Shown here piece by piece: positions 46,987 through 55,878 of a stretch of DNA of 64,000 bases. Made by a program: the position numbers and the translations under genes. Under the pieces are notes generated by a model. The model was given only the letters and a program-made list of their open reading frames with translations. It searched no databases and was not told the DNA's origin. Origin of the DNA: Ruegeria atlantica (GTDB taxonomy: Bacteria > Pseudomonadota > Alphaproteobacteria > Rhodobacterales > Rhodobacteraceae); the NCBI RefSeq assembly GCF_013032505.1, contig NZ_WQCG01000001.1, positions 248,001 to 312,000 of the forward strand, written 5' to 3'. The first letter of the stretch is position 1. Every line of letters begins with the position of its first letter.

Positions 46987-47604
46987 TTAGCCTTTGGCCA
47001 ACTCTTTGGCCTGCTCAACCCACTCGGGTTTCACTTTGACCGTTTCGATAGCAGCAATCTGTTCGTCCGACAAGGCGGCCAGAGCAGCAAAGCTCTCGAT
47101 ACCGGCTTCTGCCAGCTTCTTGGCAGCGGCTGGGCCGACACCGTTCAGCTTGGTCAGATCGTCAGCGGCAGCAGCAGCGGCGGGTGCCTCTGCTTTGGCT
47201 TCAGCTTTCTTAGCAGGCTTTTTCGCCGCCGGAGCAGCTTCGCCAGCCGGTGCCGAACCGGTTGCAGCTTTGATGCCCGACTTGTCAGCGCCCGACGACA
47301 GGATGTCGGTGATCTTGACTAGAGTCAGCTTCTGACGGTGGCCAACGGTACGCTTCGAGCTGTGCTTACGACGGCGCTTTACGAACTTGATGACCTTGTC
47401 ACCTTTGATCTGTTCGATCACTTCGGCTTGTACGCCTGCACCATCGACGAACGGTGCACCAACAACCGGAGCGTCACCGCCCAGCATCAGAACATCGTTA
47501 AATTGAACTTTTTCACCTGCGTCGGCAGCCAGCTTTTCAACACGGAGCACGTCGCCCGCCTGAACCTTGTACTGCTTGCCGCCAGTCTTGAGGACCGCAA
47601 ACAT
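46987..47604 (-). CDS. rplU: 50S ribosomal protein L21 with C-terminal helix-hairpin-helix extension
   Basis: 205 residues from ATG 47604 (AAGGAAAG upstream), twice the usual L21 length. L21 proper is about residues 1-103 ([43 protein letters not shown]). A Lys/Ala/Glu/Pro linker (about 104-148) leads to a helix-hairpin-helix-like domain (149-205) with [38 protein letters not shown]. Such an extension is known in some alphaproteobacteria; its role is not known to me. First gene of the rplU-rpmA pair. Confidence 0.94.
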   Translation of the reverse strand: MFAVLKTGGKQYKVQAGDVLRVEKLAADAGEKVQFNDVLMLGGDAPVVGAPFVDGAGVQAEVIEQIKGDKVIKFVKRRRKHSSKRTVGHRQKLTLVKITDILSSGADKSGIKAATGSAPAGEAAPAAKKPAKKAEAKAEAPAAAAAADDLTKLNGVGPAAAKKLAEAGIESFAALAALSDEQIAAIETVKVKPEWVEQAKELAKG

Positions 47605-47812
47605 GCGTCTTTCCTTTGTCTGATCGCGTTCTGTGGTCCCCGACTGGGTGTTGCTGGCTTTCGCCACCTCGAACAGCGCGCCCTTTTCGGGCTGTGTGAA
47701 TGACCTTTAGAGTTTCCTAAGGGTCAAATAATAACGATACCCGGCGCGGAATACCGGCCGGGATGCGCGCTTATCCATAGATTGGCTGAGAAAGTCAACA
47801 TCAAAAACAGGG

Positions 47813-48613
47813 TCAAAGATCCGATGCGCTTAGCGCCCGCGAAACCGCCTGCCCCAATTGGAAATAGATCTGATCATACATCAAATCGAATCCCTCGAAA
47901 AAGGCTTCGTTTACGGCGCGCCCCGTCTCAGTACGGGAAAAGGCGATGTTCTCGCGCATCTGAGCCTCATCCAGCGGCTGATAGGCCACCAGAAGGAAGG
48001 AATACAACCAGATACGGTTTTCCTCAGTAATACTGTCCTTGTCCGATAAGAGCTGCGCCAGAATATCTTCTGAGCTGGTTCCGGCGTGTTCACTGAGCCC
48101 ACGAAAGAAACTGTAGTCCGAGCTAAGCGAGCTTTGAACATTCCTTTCGATCAGATCATTGACTTCGATATACTCGCCAACAAGCCGATAAAGCTGGGTG
48201 CCGCCTCCTCCATTCAGGTAGTTCTCGCGCGCCATGTCCTTGATGGTCTCATCCGCGAAAGCTTCTCTGGCCGAATTTTCCAGCGTGATGATGGTCTGAC
48301 CGACATCACTTTCGAAGAAAAGGATCGCACGATCCAGTTGACTGCCTGTCAGGCTGGATTCAAAGACCTGAGAAATTTGATCCTGCATCCAATCTGTATC
48401 GTAGATTGCGTCCACCTGATCTTCGAAAAGCGGCCCTCCGTTCCCGCCCAGAAACGTTTCGTTCAGACTTGCTGCCTGCGTTAAGCCCTCGTCGCGCAGG
48501 ATGTCGACAACCCGTTGCAGTTGAACAGCCTGCATTAGGCGTTCCACCCTCTCAGACGCGGCCAGCGGTGCGGAGTAAAGGACAATGACGAAGCAGGCAG
48601 CGATAAGGCGCAT
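47813..48613 (-). CDS. DUF2059 secreted protein (copy 2)
   Basis: 266 residues. Signal peptide about 1-19 (MRLIAACFVIVLYSAPLAAS). The helical mature part has a DUF2059-type segment around residues 75-135 (MQDQISQVFESSLTGSQLDRAILFFESDVGQTIITLENSAREAF) and a second half with RTETGRAVNEAFFEGFDLMYDQIYFQLGQ. Periplasmic, function unknown. Its start codon shares one base with the stop of the upstream paralog. Confidence 0.8.
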   Translation of the reverse strand: MRLIAACFVIVLYSAPLAASERVERLMQAVQLQRVVDILRDEGLTQAASLNETFLGGNGGPLFEDQVDAIYDTDWMQDQISQVFESSLTGSQLDRAILFFESDVGQTIITLENSAREAFADETIKDMARENYLNGGGGTQLYRLVGEYIEVNDLIERNVQSSLSSDYSFFRGLSEHAGTSSEDILAQLLSDKDSITEENRIWLYSFLLVAYQPLDEAQMRENIAFSRTETGRAVNEAFFEGFDLMYDQIYFQLGQAVSRALSASDL

Positions 48614-49455
48614 CAGATATCCTGGGCCGGATGCAGTTCCGCCATCCGCGCAGCCAGATCTTCAAATTTCATGGCCATGATTTCGTACTGGATTGCATTC
48701 AATAGCTCATAAACTTCTTGCATCAGGGGTTGTTCCAGCGCTTCGGCATAAGCGATGACCTCAGAATCCGAGAAATCCTGATAGGTGTAGGCTGCACCGG
48801 CCAGTGCAGAAAGCTGTAGTGCTTGCCGCATTCCGGTTTCTTGGCGCTTCATCATCAAGCGCAGCTCATCCGCGCCCAGTTGCAAGTCGATCACACCCGA
48901 GGCGCTGGCGGCCAAAAGAAAGCGCACTTGAATTTCCTGCAATGCGCGCAACGCGGTCCCACTGGAATCAATCGCATTGTTCATGCGCTTCAGATTCTCG
49001 ACCCGTTTTGAACCTTCCTTGATCAGGTCCGAGACGATTTCCTGTCCCTCCATCTGCTTTGCGTCGTCATCTTCGACCATGTGCGAGGCATTCTCGGCCT
49101 CAACCAGCCTTTGCCCAAGATCAGAAGCATAGAACTCAACCGCATGAGACAGCGCCTCATCGGTCAGCGTCTGTTCCAGAATTGAAACCGCCGTCTCATG
49201 CATGTCCTTGGTGTCAAAGACCTCTTCCGTTAGGCGCGTCCAATCTGATCCGAACCCGTCTGGATCGATTCCCAACATTTGTGGGGCGGACGCTGATGCT
49301 AGCGCGATGCTCTCGAGAGCAACGTCAAACCCGGTGGTTGTCAAAAAGGCTTCGATCCGGTCTCGTCCGGCGGCAAGTGCGGACTGAGTCCCAGCGGTCA
49401 CGATCAGAACGACGGCGAAAAGTGGAAGGATTGTGCGGCGCAGAATATAAGTCAT
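48613..49455 (-). CDS. DUF2059 secreted protein (copy 1)
   Basis: 280 residues. Signal peptide about 1-28 (ILPLFAVVLIVTAGTQSALA). Helical, with TDEALSHAVEFYASDLGQRLVEAENASHMV matching the corresponding segment of the downstream gene. The two are paralogs in one operon (stop and start share one base). Function unknown. The C-terminus ends AELHPAQDI. Confidence 0.8.
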   Translation of the reverse strand: MTYILRRTILPLFAVVLIVTAGTQSALAAGRDRIEAFLTTTGFDVALESIALASASAPQMLGIDPDGFGSDWTRLTEEVFDTKDMHETAVSILEQTLTDEALSHAVEFYASDLGQRLVEAENASHMVEDDDAKQMEGQEIVSDLIKEGSKRVENLKRMNNAIDSSGTALRALQEIQVRFLLAASASGVIDLQLGADELRLMMKRQETGMRQALQLSALAGAAYTYQDFSDSEVIAYAEALEQPLMQEVYELLNAIQYEIMAMKFEDLAARMAELHPAQDI

Positions 49456-49578
49456 ACATATGACCCTAGGGGAAATACGGCGTCAGGCAACGGAAAAACC
49501 CGGCTTTGTTAATTTCGGGAATTTTCTGCTTGCACCCCTTCGCGTTCATCACTAAATCCCCCCCTCACAGACCCCCGC

Positions 49579-49668
49579 GGAGAGGTGCCGGAGTGGTCGA
49601 ACGGGGCGGTCTCGAAAACCGTTGTGGGTGCAAGCCCACCCAGGGTTCGAATCCCTGTCTCTCCGCCA
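49579..49668 (+). tRNA. tRNA-Ser (anticodon CGA)
   Basis: 90 bases. Acceptor stem GGAGAGG/TCTCTCC, anticodon stem GCGGT/ACCGT with loop CTCGAAA (anticodon CGA, reading UCG), long variable arm GTGGGTGCAAGCCCAC, T-stem CAGGG/CCCTG with loop TTCGAAT, discriminator G and encoded CCA. The long variable arm is typical of serine tRNA. Confidence 0.96.
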
Positions 49669-49898
49669 GTCTTTTCATTGACTTAGGTCAGAAATGACAA
49701 GATCCGCGAACCGCAATTCCGGCCCTCTGGTTGGTCGATGCATGTTGTTTTTGTTTTTCCAGACCTACCCAAATCCAAAATAATCCATTTATTGCGTCAC
49801 TGTCGTCACTCGACAAACCGGACAACTTACTATCCTGCCGCACGACCCCTTCACTGCCTTCGAATTGAGGCGAAACTAAAAGAGGTGTTATGTCATCG

Positions 49899-50099
49899 CT
49901 AAACGGTCGGATGCTCTGGCGCATCACCTAAAGCCAGTAACAGAAGTATGGCCAGTATTGGCGACCCGACCAGTCCGATCAGAAACCAGATCAAGCCGGA
50001 TCGATTGCGGGTTTGCGCCATTGTGATGGGCAAGACATATAACCAGATCACTGCAACTGCCAAAACGACAAAAAAAAGTAGCCCAACAAAGCTTTCCAT
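49899..50099 (-). CDS. Small membrane protein, unknown
   Basis: 66 residues with two hydrophobic segments (about 5-25 and 37-57: FVGLLFFVVLAVAVIWLYVL and SGLIWFLIGLVGSPILAILL) joined by a short hydrophilic loop MAQTRNR. It resembles two-helix inner-membrane proteins of unknown role. An AAAGGT sequence is 7-8 bases upstream. A longer overlapping frame at 49688-49927 on the same strand has no recognisable character and was not called. Confidence 0.5.
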   Translation of the reverse strand: MESFVGLLFFVVLAVAVIWLYVLPITMAQTRNRSGLIWFLIGLVGSPILAILLLLALGDAPEHPTV

Positions 50100-50291
50100 T
50101 TTTGTTACCTTTCGTCTAAATTTTTTAGTTGTGTATGCATTTGGGCATCGCCATTCAAAGCGCCCCGTATCCCTTTAGCTTTAGCCTGTTGCATGCTGCG
50201 GTAAAGCCTTTGCTGCTCAGCCGATACGCAATCAACCTTTCGCAAAAGCGCTTGATAAACATGGTTCTTCGGACTCGTCGAAAATGCAATA

Positions 50292-50318
50292 GAGCCGCCC
50301 GGTTCGGCGGGGTTTTCT
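50292..50318 (+). terminator. Terminator-like hairpin in a gene-poor region
   Basis: CCGCC (50295-50299) / GGCGG (50306-50310) with loop CGGTTC, then GGTTTTCTTC. It could end an RNA read from the region 50100-50290, in which no gene was found, or be incidental. Confidence 0.35.
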
Positions 50319-50583
50319 TCTGAGTAATCTGCATTTTCTTTTCCGTGACCCGAGAAAAAGCTGTCAAATTTCCCACGAACGGCTGATTTACGTTTCAGGT
50401 TAAATTAAATTAGCAAGCTCTAGGGCAAAGCTATCTACGTGACGGCGTGTTATTGCCATCTGGTTTCATCAGATCGGCGCTGGCTGGCTCAAACCCCCGA
50501 ATTGAAATGAATTTCGGGGAATTCCCCTTTGATCACTGATAATTTACCCTCATCTAAGCGGCACATATTTTAAGGAGAACCTC
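50319..50583. other. Leader region of the 11-mer repeat gene, with possible sigma-E-like promoter
   Basis: No gene seen. CCCCGAA...TTCGGGG (about 50493-50516) is a 7-bp hairpin. TGATCA (50530-50535) and TAAG (50555-50558), 19 bases apart, resemble the Rhodobacter RpoE (ChrR-type) promoter TGATCC-N18-TAAGA. The spacing and the last -35 base are off, so this is tentative. AAGGAG precedes the next ATG. Confidence 0.3.
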
Positions 50584-51078
50584 ATGTCGCGTACACTCGT
50601 ATTGGCTGTTATCGTCGCCGGACTTGGCGCCGGAGCTTACTATTACCTCAACCAACCCGAACCCACACCTGCCGAACAACTGCAATCGGCGGCGCAAGAA
50701 GCCGGTGAAGCTGTGAACGATGCCGTAGAAGCCGCGACCGAGCAGGCAAGTGAAGCCGCATCTTCCATCACAGACCAGGCCAACGAAGCGGCCGAGCAAG
50801 CCGGACAGGCGGCCACTGATCTGGCCAACCAGGCAAGTGATCAAGTCGCGTCTCTGGCCAATCAGGGACAAGACTTGCTGAATTCCTGGATTGAAGAAGG
50901 TACACTGTCCGTCCAAAATTTTGATTATGACGCGATGGTAACTTCGGTTCAGGATAGCCAGTTGTCGCAGGACCTCAAAACAAAGGCTCTGGGTATCCTG
51001 GATGAAATCAAAGCATCCCCCGAGTTGATTGCTCAGAAGATCGAAGAACTCCGTGTGCTTTTGACCGGACAACAATAA
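50584..51078 (+). CDS. Membrane-anchored/secreted protein of 11-residue repeats
   Basis: 164 residues. An N-terminal hydrophobic segment (4-21) is a signal anchor or signal peptide. Residues 36-101 are six back-to-back 11-mers without gaps: AAQEAGEAVND, AVEAATEQASE, AASSITDQANE, AAEQAGQAATD, LANQASDQVAS, LANQGQDLLNS. This is the amphipathic-helix periodicity of apolipoproteins and group 3 LEA proteins. A further helical domain (102-164) ends in EIKASPELIAQKIEELRVLLTG. No family recognised; possibly binds membranes or lipids (inference). AAGGAG precedes the ATG and a terminator follows. Confidence 0.72.
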   Translation: MSRTLVLAVIVAGLGAGAYYYLNQPEPTPAEQLQSAAQEAGEAVNDAVEAATEQASEAASSITDQANEAAEQAGQAATDLANQASDQVASLANQGQDLLNSWIEEGTLSVQNFDYDAMVTSVQDSQLSQDLKTKALGILDEIKASPELIAQKIEELRVLLTGQQ

Positions 51079-51083
51079 ATTCC

Positions 51084-51114
51084 AAGGGCCGTTCGGAATT
51101 GAGCGGCCCTTTGT
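51084..51114 (+). terminator. Terminator after the 11-mer repeat gene
   Basis: AAGGGCCG (51084-51091) / CGGCCCTT (51104-51111), with TTGTCC following, six bases after the stop codon. Confidence 0.6.
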
Positions 51115-51261
51115 CCATGCAGCGCGAACGCTCCCGCAACGTCAGACGCAACTCTGATTGACCTCTCCGCGTCCGTTTGCTTGGCTGCCCCTAGATCCAA
51201 AGCAACATCGATTGCAACAGACCCGTTCTGTGCCATGTCCGGACCGGAGATAGGAGAAATA

Positions 51262-52290
51262 ATGACCACCCTGCCCCGCACCATGTTCGCCGTCATTCAA
51301 ACCCATGACGGATACTCCGGATCGGCCACGGGTCCGGTTATTGAAGATGCCGCCGACTGGCTAGCCGAGGCCGAGCTTCCCGTGCCCGAACCCGGACCCG
51401 GTCAGGTTTTGATCAAGCTGCGGGCATCGTCGGTAAACCCCTCCGACCTCCACTTTATCAAAGGAGAATACGGTCAGCCACGAGTCAAAGGTTCGCCCGC
51501 CGGGTTTGAAGGCTGTGGCGACGTTGTAGCCACCGGCACAGGTGCCGAAGCGTTACAAGGTCAAAGGGTTGCCTTTGTGGCGGCTGGTTCCGGGGCATGG
51601 GCCGAGTATGTTGTGACGCAAGCGCTTATGTGCATCCCTTTACGGCCCGATATTTCGGACGATGACGGCTCAGCCCAGATCGTCAACCCTATGACTGCGA
51701 TGGCGATGGTGGACATCGCGCGCGGTGCAGGCGACGCTTTTGTCGTCTCAGCTGCCACCAGCCAGTTGGGCAAGCTTATGTGTTCATTAGGGCGCGACCT
51801 TGGGCTTAAACCAATCGCCATCGTGCGCCGGGCCGAGGCCGTAAATAGCCTGAAAGAACTTGGCGCCCATGAAGTTTTAGTCTCCTCGGACCCCGACATG
51901 ATGCAGAAGTTCCAGGCAATCAGCAAAGAGCTGAAACCGCGTGTCTTTCTGGACGCTGTGTCGGATCAGATGTCCGAGCAGGTTTTCTGCGCGATGCCCA
52001 ACGGTGCACGGTGGGTCGTTTACGGCAAGCTTAGCCCCGAACTACCAAAGCTTACGCAGACGGGCCAATTGATCTTTATGAGCAAGCGGATCGAGGGGTT
52101 CTGGCTGACCAAATGGATGACCTCGACGCCTCCGGAGGATCAGATGCGGGTAGTTGCCGAAGTACAGGCCCGATTTGCCGATGGTCGCTGGAAAACGGAT
52201 GTTTCTGAACGGCTTGGCCTGCGCGATGTGGTTACAAATCTGGCGGATGCGCTGAAAAAGAGTGACGGAAAGGTCATTATCGCGCCATAG
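51262..52290 (+). CDS. Zinc-less quinone-oxidoreductase-like MDR protein
   Basis: 342 residues from ATG 51262 (TAGGAG upstream); a frame to 51181 adds non-conserved residues. MDR fold: PVPEPGPGQVLIKLRASSVNPSDLHFIKGEYG, AGFEGCGDVVATGTGAEAL, Rossmann part AFVVSAATSQLGKLMCSLGRDLGLKPIAIVRRAE. The usual GxGxxG nucleotide loop is altered to AATSQLG, as in some crotonyl-CoA reductase/quinone-type enzymes. Substrate unknown. The second LIV operon follows in the same direction, but two hairpins lie between. Confidence 0.85.
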   Translation: MTTLPRTMFAVIQTHDGYSGSATGPVIEDAADWLAEAELPVPEPGPGQVLIKLRASSVNPSDLHFIKGEYGQPRVKGSPAGFEGCGDVVATGTGAEALQGQRVAFVAAGSGAWAEYVVTQALMCIPLRPDISDDDGSAQIVNPMTAMAMVDIARGAGDAFVVSAATSQLGKLMCSLGRDLGLKPIAIVRRAEAVNSLKELGAHEVLVSSDPDMMQKFQAISKELKPRVFLDAVSDQMSEQVFCAMPNGARWVVYGKLSPELPKLTQTGQLIFMSKRIEGFWLTKWMTSTPPEDQMRVVAEVQARFADGRWKTDVSERLGLRDVVTNLADALKKSDGKVIIAP

Positions 52291-52299
52291 TAGAACAAA

Positions 52300-52351
52300 G
52301 CCCCGGACGAAGGAGGATGTCCGGGGCGCAAATAACGCCGGACATACCGGC
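52300..52351 (+). terminator. Two hairpins in the leader of the second LIV operon
   Basis: GCCCCGGAC (52300-52308) / GTCCGGGGC (52319-52327), loop GAAGGAGGAT, then GCCGG (52337-52341) / CCGGC (52347-52351), loop ACATA. No T-run follows either. The first could end the MDR transcript or modulate livH. The loop shows a ribosome-binding-like AAGGAGGA. Confidence 0.4.
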
Positions 52352-52365
52352 AAGGGAGGACAGAC

Positions 52366-53241
52366 TTGGATAACGCGCAGCTGCTGATCAGCGGGCTGGC
52401 GAATGGCTGTGTCTACGGCCTTATCGCTCTTGGCTTTGTTCTGATTTACAAGGCCACTGAGGCGGTGAATTTCGCGCAGGGCGATTTCATGATGCTGGGC
52501 GCCTTTGTGACAATCGGGCTTACGAATACCGAATATATGGGCCTGCCTTTCTGGTTGGCTCTTCCGATTTCGCTGGGGATCATGGGGGCGTTGGGTTACC
52601 TGGTGGATCGCCTGATCATTCGCCGTTTGTTTGGGGAAAGCCAAACAGCCGTCGTCATTCTGACCATCGCGTTGGGGTTCGTAATCCGGTTTGTGGCCGG
52701 GCTGATCTGGGGGCACGAGCCGCAGACGCTGCAAAACCCGTTGGCAGGCAAAGAAGTTCGATTTGGAGGGCTGGTGCTGGGGATGGAGGACGTCGCCGTT
52801 ATTGTCGTTACCATCCTTCTGACCTGGGGTCTGTATGTTTTCTTCAGCCGGACCAAATTGGGCCTGGCGATGCAAGGCGCGTCACAAAACCAGTTGGCAG
52901 CATATTACATGGGCATCCCGGTAAAGCGCGTACAGGGTTTCATCTGGGCTTTGGCCGGGGTTGTCGCAGGGATTGCGGGGATCTTGTTCGCAGCCAAAGG
53001 CTCGGTTGACCCGACAACAGGATTGCTTGGCATCAAGGCCTTTGCCGCAGCCGTTATTGGTGGTTTCGGCAGCCTGCCCGGTGCCCTCGCGGGTGGACTG
53101 ATCGTTGGGGTGATTGAACCCTTTGCCAGCCGTTACATTGCAGCAGGATACAGTCAGATCGCGCCTTATGCGCTGCTCTTGGCGGTGTTGATTTTCCGCC
53201 CCAACGGGCTGTTCAGTCAGGTTCGGGTCAAGAAGGTCTAA
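52366..53241 (+). CDS. livH: LIV-type ABC transporter permease LivH (second system)
   Basis: 291 residues, starting with TTG at 52366 (GGGAGGA upstream): MDNAQLLISGLANGCVYGLIALGFVLIYKATEAVNFAQGD. The C-terminal GIKAFAAAVIGGFGSLPGALAGGLIVGVIEPF is typical. Operon: livH-livM-livG-livF-acyl-CoA synthetase-binding protein. Not closely related to the LivH at 7657, so the ligand is probably different. Confidence 0.92.
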   Translation: MDNAQLLISGLANGCVYGLIALGFVLIYKATEAVNFAQGDFMMLGAFVTIGLTNTEYMGLPFWLALPISLGIMGALGYLVDRLIIRRLFGESQTAVVILTIALGFVIRFVAGLIWGHEPQTLQNPLAGKEVRFGGLVLGMEDVAVIVVTILLTWGLYVFFSRTKLGLAMQGASQNQLAAYYMGIPVKRVQGFIWALAGVVAGIAGILFAAKGSVDPTTGLLGIKAFAAAVIGGFGSLPGALAGGLIVGVIEPFASRYIAAGYSQIAPYALLLAVLIFRPNGLFSQVRVKKV

Positions 53242-53244
53242 GTC

Positions 53245-54342
53245 ATGCGGATTGTGTTCAAAACCAACTATATGCAGGATATCCGACCTTGGAAGGACAC
53301 CTATCAGCTGTGCCTGTATATGATCTTACTGGCAGCCGTCGCAGCCGCGCCGTGGTGGCTGGATGATTTCTATCTAGGCGAACTGACAAACGTGCTGATC
53401 TGGGCCATAGCGGGACTGGGTCTGATGATCTTAACGGGTCACACCGGTCAGGTCAGTCTTGGCCACGCGGCATTTCTGGCCTTTGGGTGCTATGCCAATG
53501 TCATTCTATTGGAAGCGGGCGTACCGTTTCTGATCGCCTTTCCCTTGGCCGGCATCCTAACCGGATTGGTTGGCGTGACCGTAGCAATCCCGGCCCTGCG
53601 GCTGCACGGCATCTATCTCGCGATCTTCACAATGGCCCTGTCCATCCTGATGGATGACGTCATTGTTCTGGCCGAACCGATCACGGGGGGCGTTGCTGGA
53701 AAATATCTGGGCGGTGTCGAAATATTCGGGTTTCTGGTCGACCGCTGGGGAACCCCGGTTCAGTTCTTCTGGCTGGTCCTAAGCGTGGCGGTTCTGGTGA
53801 CGCTTGGCTACATCAACCTGTTGCGGGCACCTTTGGGACGTAGCTTTATCGCTGTGCGCGACTCAGAGGTATCGGCGCAGGCAATGGGCGTGGATATTGC
53901 CAGGACCAAGATGATCTCATTCGCGTTGTCCTGCGCTGTCAGCGGATGGGCGGGTGCGCTGATGGGCATGTTCTCCGGCGCATTCAACAACGAGACGTTC
54001 AGCGTCCTGATCTCAATCCAGTTGCTGATGATGATTGTGATCGGCGGTCTGGGGTCCATTCACGGCGCGTTTCTTGGCGCCATTGTAATCGGGTTCCTGC
54101 CTCAATTCTTATCTATCTCCAAGGAGTACGTGGGTGCCCTTTTCGGTGGCAACACCGTCGCCATTCCGGGGCTGGAATTTGGCATCTTCGGAATGATCCT
54201 GATCGCTTTCATCCTTTTTGAACCGATGGGTCTATACGGGCGCTGGCTGAAAATCCGGACGTGGTTCGAGCTGTTTCCGTTTTACCGGAAAGACATGTTC
54301 AAACGTCAAAAATCCTATCTCAAGACGGAGCGCCTGAGATGA
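53245..54342 (+). CDS. livM: LIV-type ABC transporter permease LivM (second system)
   Basis: 365 residues. About nine hydrophobic segments, with HTGQVSLGHAAFLAFGCYANVILLEAGVP near the N-terminus and the coupling loop SFIAVRDSEVSAQAMGVDIARTKMISFALSCAVSGWAGALMGMF. The last 40 residues are basic and soluble. Its stop overlaps livG by 4 bases. Confidence 0.92.
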   Translation: MRIVFKTNYMQDIRPWKDTYQLCLYMILLAAVAAAPWWLDDFYLGELTNVLIWAIAGLGLMILTGHTGQVSLGHAAFLAFGCYANVILLEAGVPFLIAFPLAGILTGLVGVTVAIPALRLHGIYLAIFTMALSILMDDVIVLAEPITGGVAGKYLGGVEIFGFLVDRWGTPVQFFWLVLSVAVLVTLGYINLLRAPLGRSFIAVRDSEVSAQAMGVDIARTKMISFALSCAVSGWAGALMGMFSGAFNNETFSVLISIQLLMMIVIGGLGSIHGAFLGAIVIGFLPQFLSISKEYVGALFGGNTVAIPGLEFGIFGMILIAFILFEPMGLYGRWLKIRTWFELFPFYRKDMFKRQKSYLKTERLR

Positions 54343-55103
54343 GCTTGCTTGAGTTCGAAAACGTCACTCTGAAATTCGGTGGACTGACGGCGGTCAACGA
54401 TCTGTCTTTTTCGGTCGAGGAAGGGGAAGTCTTTGCGATCGTCGGGCCCAACGGCGCGGGGAAATCCACTGTCTTCAACCTGATCTCGCGGTTCTACGAT
54501 CCCTTTGCGGGTAATATCCACTATTACGGGCATGATTTGCTTGCGGTGAAACCGTCAGGCGTGGCCGCATACGGCGTGGCACGAACATTTCAGAACATCG
54601 AACTGTTCGAACACGCCACAGTCCTGCAGAATCTTCTTGTTGGGCGGCACCGCCACCGAAAAACCAACCTGTTGTCCGAGGTGTTGTTTCTGCCCTCGGC
54701 GCGGCGGCAGGAACTGGAGAACCGCGAAAAAGTAGAAGAGATCATCGACTTCCTCGACCTGCAGGCATTCCGCGACAAGATGATCTCTGGCCTGCCCTAT
54801 GGCGTGCGAAAGGTTGTCGAGGTGGCACGTGCTCTCGCAACCGATCCAAAGCTGCTTTTGCTGGACGAACCAGCCTCGGGTCTCTCGGTCGAAGAAACAA
54901 CCGACATGCGCTGGTGGATCGATGATATCCGGCGGCAGATGGGGATCACGGTTTTGATGGTCGAGCATGACATGGGGTTGGTATCTGGCGTCTCAGACCG
55001 CGTTCTTGCAATGGCAGACGGCGCGAAACTGGCGCTGGGAACACCTGCCGAGGTTCAATCGCATCCCGCCGTGGTCGAGGCTTACCTGGGGAAAGCCTCA
55101 TGA
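54339..55103 (+). CDS. livG: LIV-type ABC transporter ATP-binding protein LivG (second system)
   Basis: 254 residues from ATG 54339 (MSLLEFENVTLKFGGLTAVNDLSF). Walker A GPNGAGKST, signature PYGVRKVVEVARALA (a typical LivG variant of LSGGQ), Walker B LLLLDEPASGLSVEET, switch MVEHDMGLVSGV. A frame from 54261 overlaps livM and is not the gene. Its stop overlaps livF by 4 bases. Confidence 0.92.
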   Translation: MSLLEFENVTLKFGGLTAVNDLSFSVEEGEVFAIVGPNGAGKSTVFNLISRFYDPFAGNIHYYGHDLLAVKPSGVAAYGVARTFQNIELFEHATVLQNLLVGRHRHRKTNLLSEVLFLPSARRQELENREKVEEIIDFLDLQAFRDKMISGLPYGVRKVVEVARALATDPKLLLLDEPASGLSVEETTDMRWWIDDIRRQMGITVLMVEHDMGLVSGVSDRVLAMADGAKLALGTPAEVQSHPAVVEAYLGKAS

Positions 55104-55873
55104 ACGCTCCGATACTGACAATCCGCAACGTCGAGAGCTTCTATGGCCCGATCATGGCGATCCGAGGGGTTTCTCTGGATGTGCACCCCGGCCAAATCGT
55201 TTCGATCCTTGGTGCAAATGGCGCGGGAAAGACAACGTTGATGAAAACCGTTTCGGGCGTGATGGACCCGGAAAAGGGTAAAATCACATTCGACGGTGAC
55301 GAAATTCAGGGGTCCGAGCCGCACAAGGTCGTCCAAAAAGGTATCGTTCATGTGCCCGAAGGTCGCGAGGTTTTTCCGCTGCTTACAGTCGATGAAAACC
55401 TAAGCCTTGGGGCCTATACCCTCAAGGACAAGGGCCAGATCGACCACGACCGTGATTTGGTGTTTTCGTACTTCCCGATCCTCAAGGAACGTCGCAACCA
55501 AGAGGCGGGAACATTATCTGGCGGGCAGCAACAGATGCTGGCAATCGGCCGTGGCTTGATGGCCAACCCGAAGATCATGTTGTTGGATGAACCGTCGCTG
55601 GGTCTGTCGCCGTTGTTGGTACAGGAAATCTTTGGCATCCTCGGGCGTCTGAACGATGAACAGAATATGACCATGATGCTGGTCGAACAGAATGCCAACG
55701 CCGCCTTGGAACTGGCCCATCATGGCTATGTGATGGAGGTCGGGCGCATCGTCATGGATGGCGCTGCAGAGGTTTTGATGCAATCCGAGGACATTCAGAA
55801 CTTCTATCTGGGCGTGCAGGAGGAAGGCGCACGCGAAAACCGCCGCTGGAAACGAAAAAAGACGTGGAGGTGA
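55100..55873 (+). CDS. livF: LIV-type ABC transporter ATP-binding protein LivF (second system)
   Basis: 257 residues. Walker A GANGAGKTT, signature LSGGQQQMLAIGRGL, Walker B IMLLDEPSLGLSP, switch LVEQNANAALELAHHGYVME. A basic C-terminal tail. The acyl-CoA synthetase starts 6 bases later. Confidence 0.93.
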   Translation: MNAPILTIRNVESFYGPIMAIRGVSLDVHPGQIVSILGANGAGKTTLMKTVSGVMDPEKGKITFDGDEIQGSEPHKVVQKGIVHVPEGREVFPLLTVDENLSLGAYTLKDKGQIDHDRDLVFSYFPILKERRNQEAGTLSGGQQQMLAIGRGLMANPKIMLLDEPSLGLSPLLVQEIFGILGRLNDEQNMTMMLVEQNANAALELAHHGYVMEVGRIVMDGAAEVLMQSEDIQNFYLGVQEEGARENRRWKRKKTWR

Positions 55874-55878
55874 GACAG

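Noticed and set aside
49688..49927. 79-residue minus-strand frame
   Set aside because: No signal, domain or ribosome-binding site; it overlaps the more convincing small membrane protein at 49899-50099.
50155..50376. 73-residue minus-strand frame in the gene-poor region
   Set aside because: Basic, low-complexity composition with no recognisable motif; it crosses a hairpin region.
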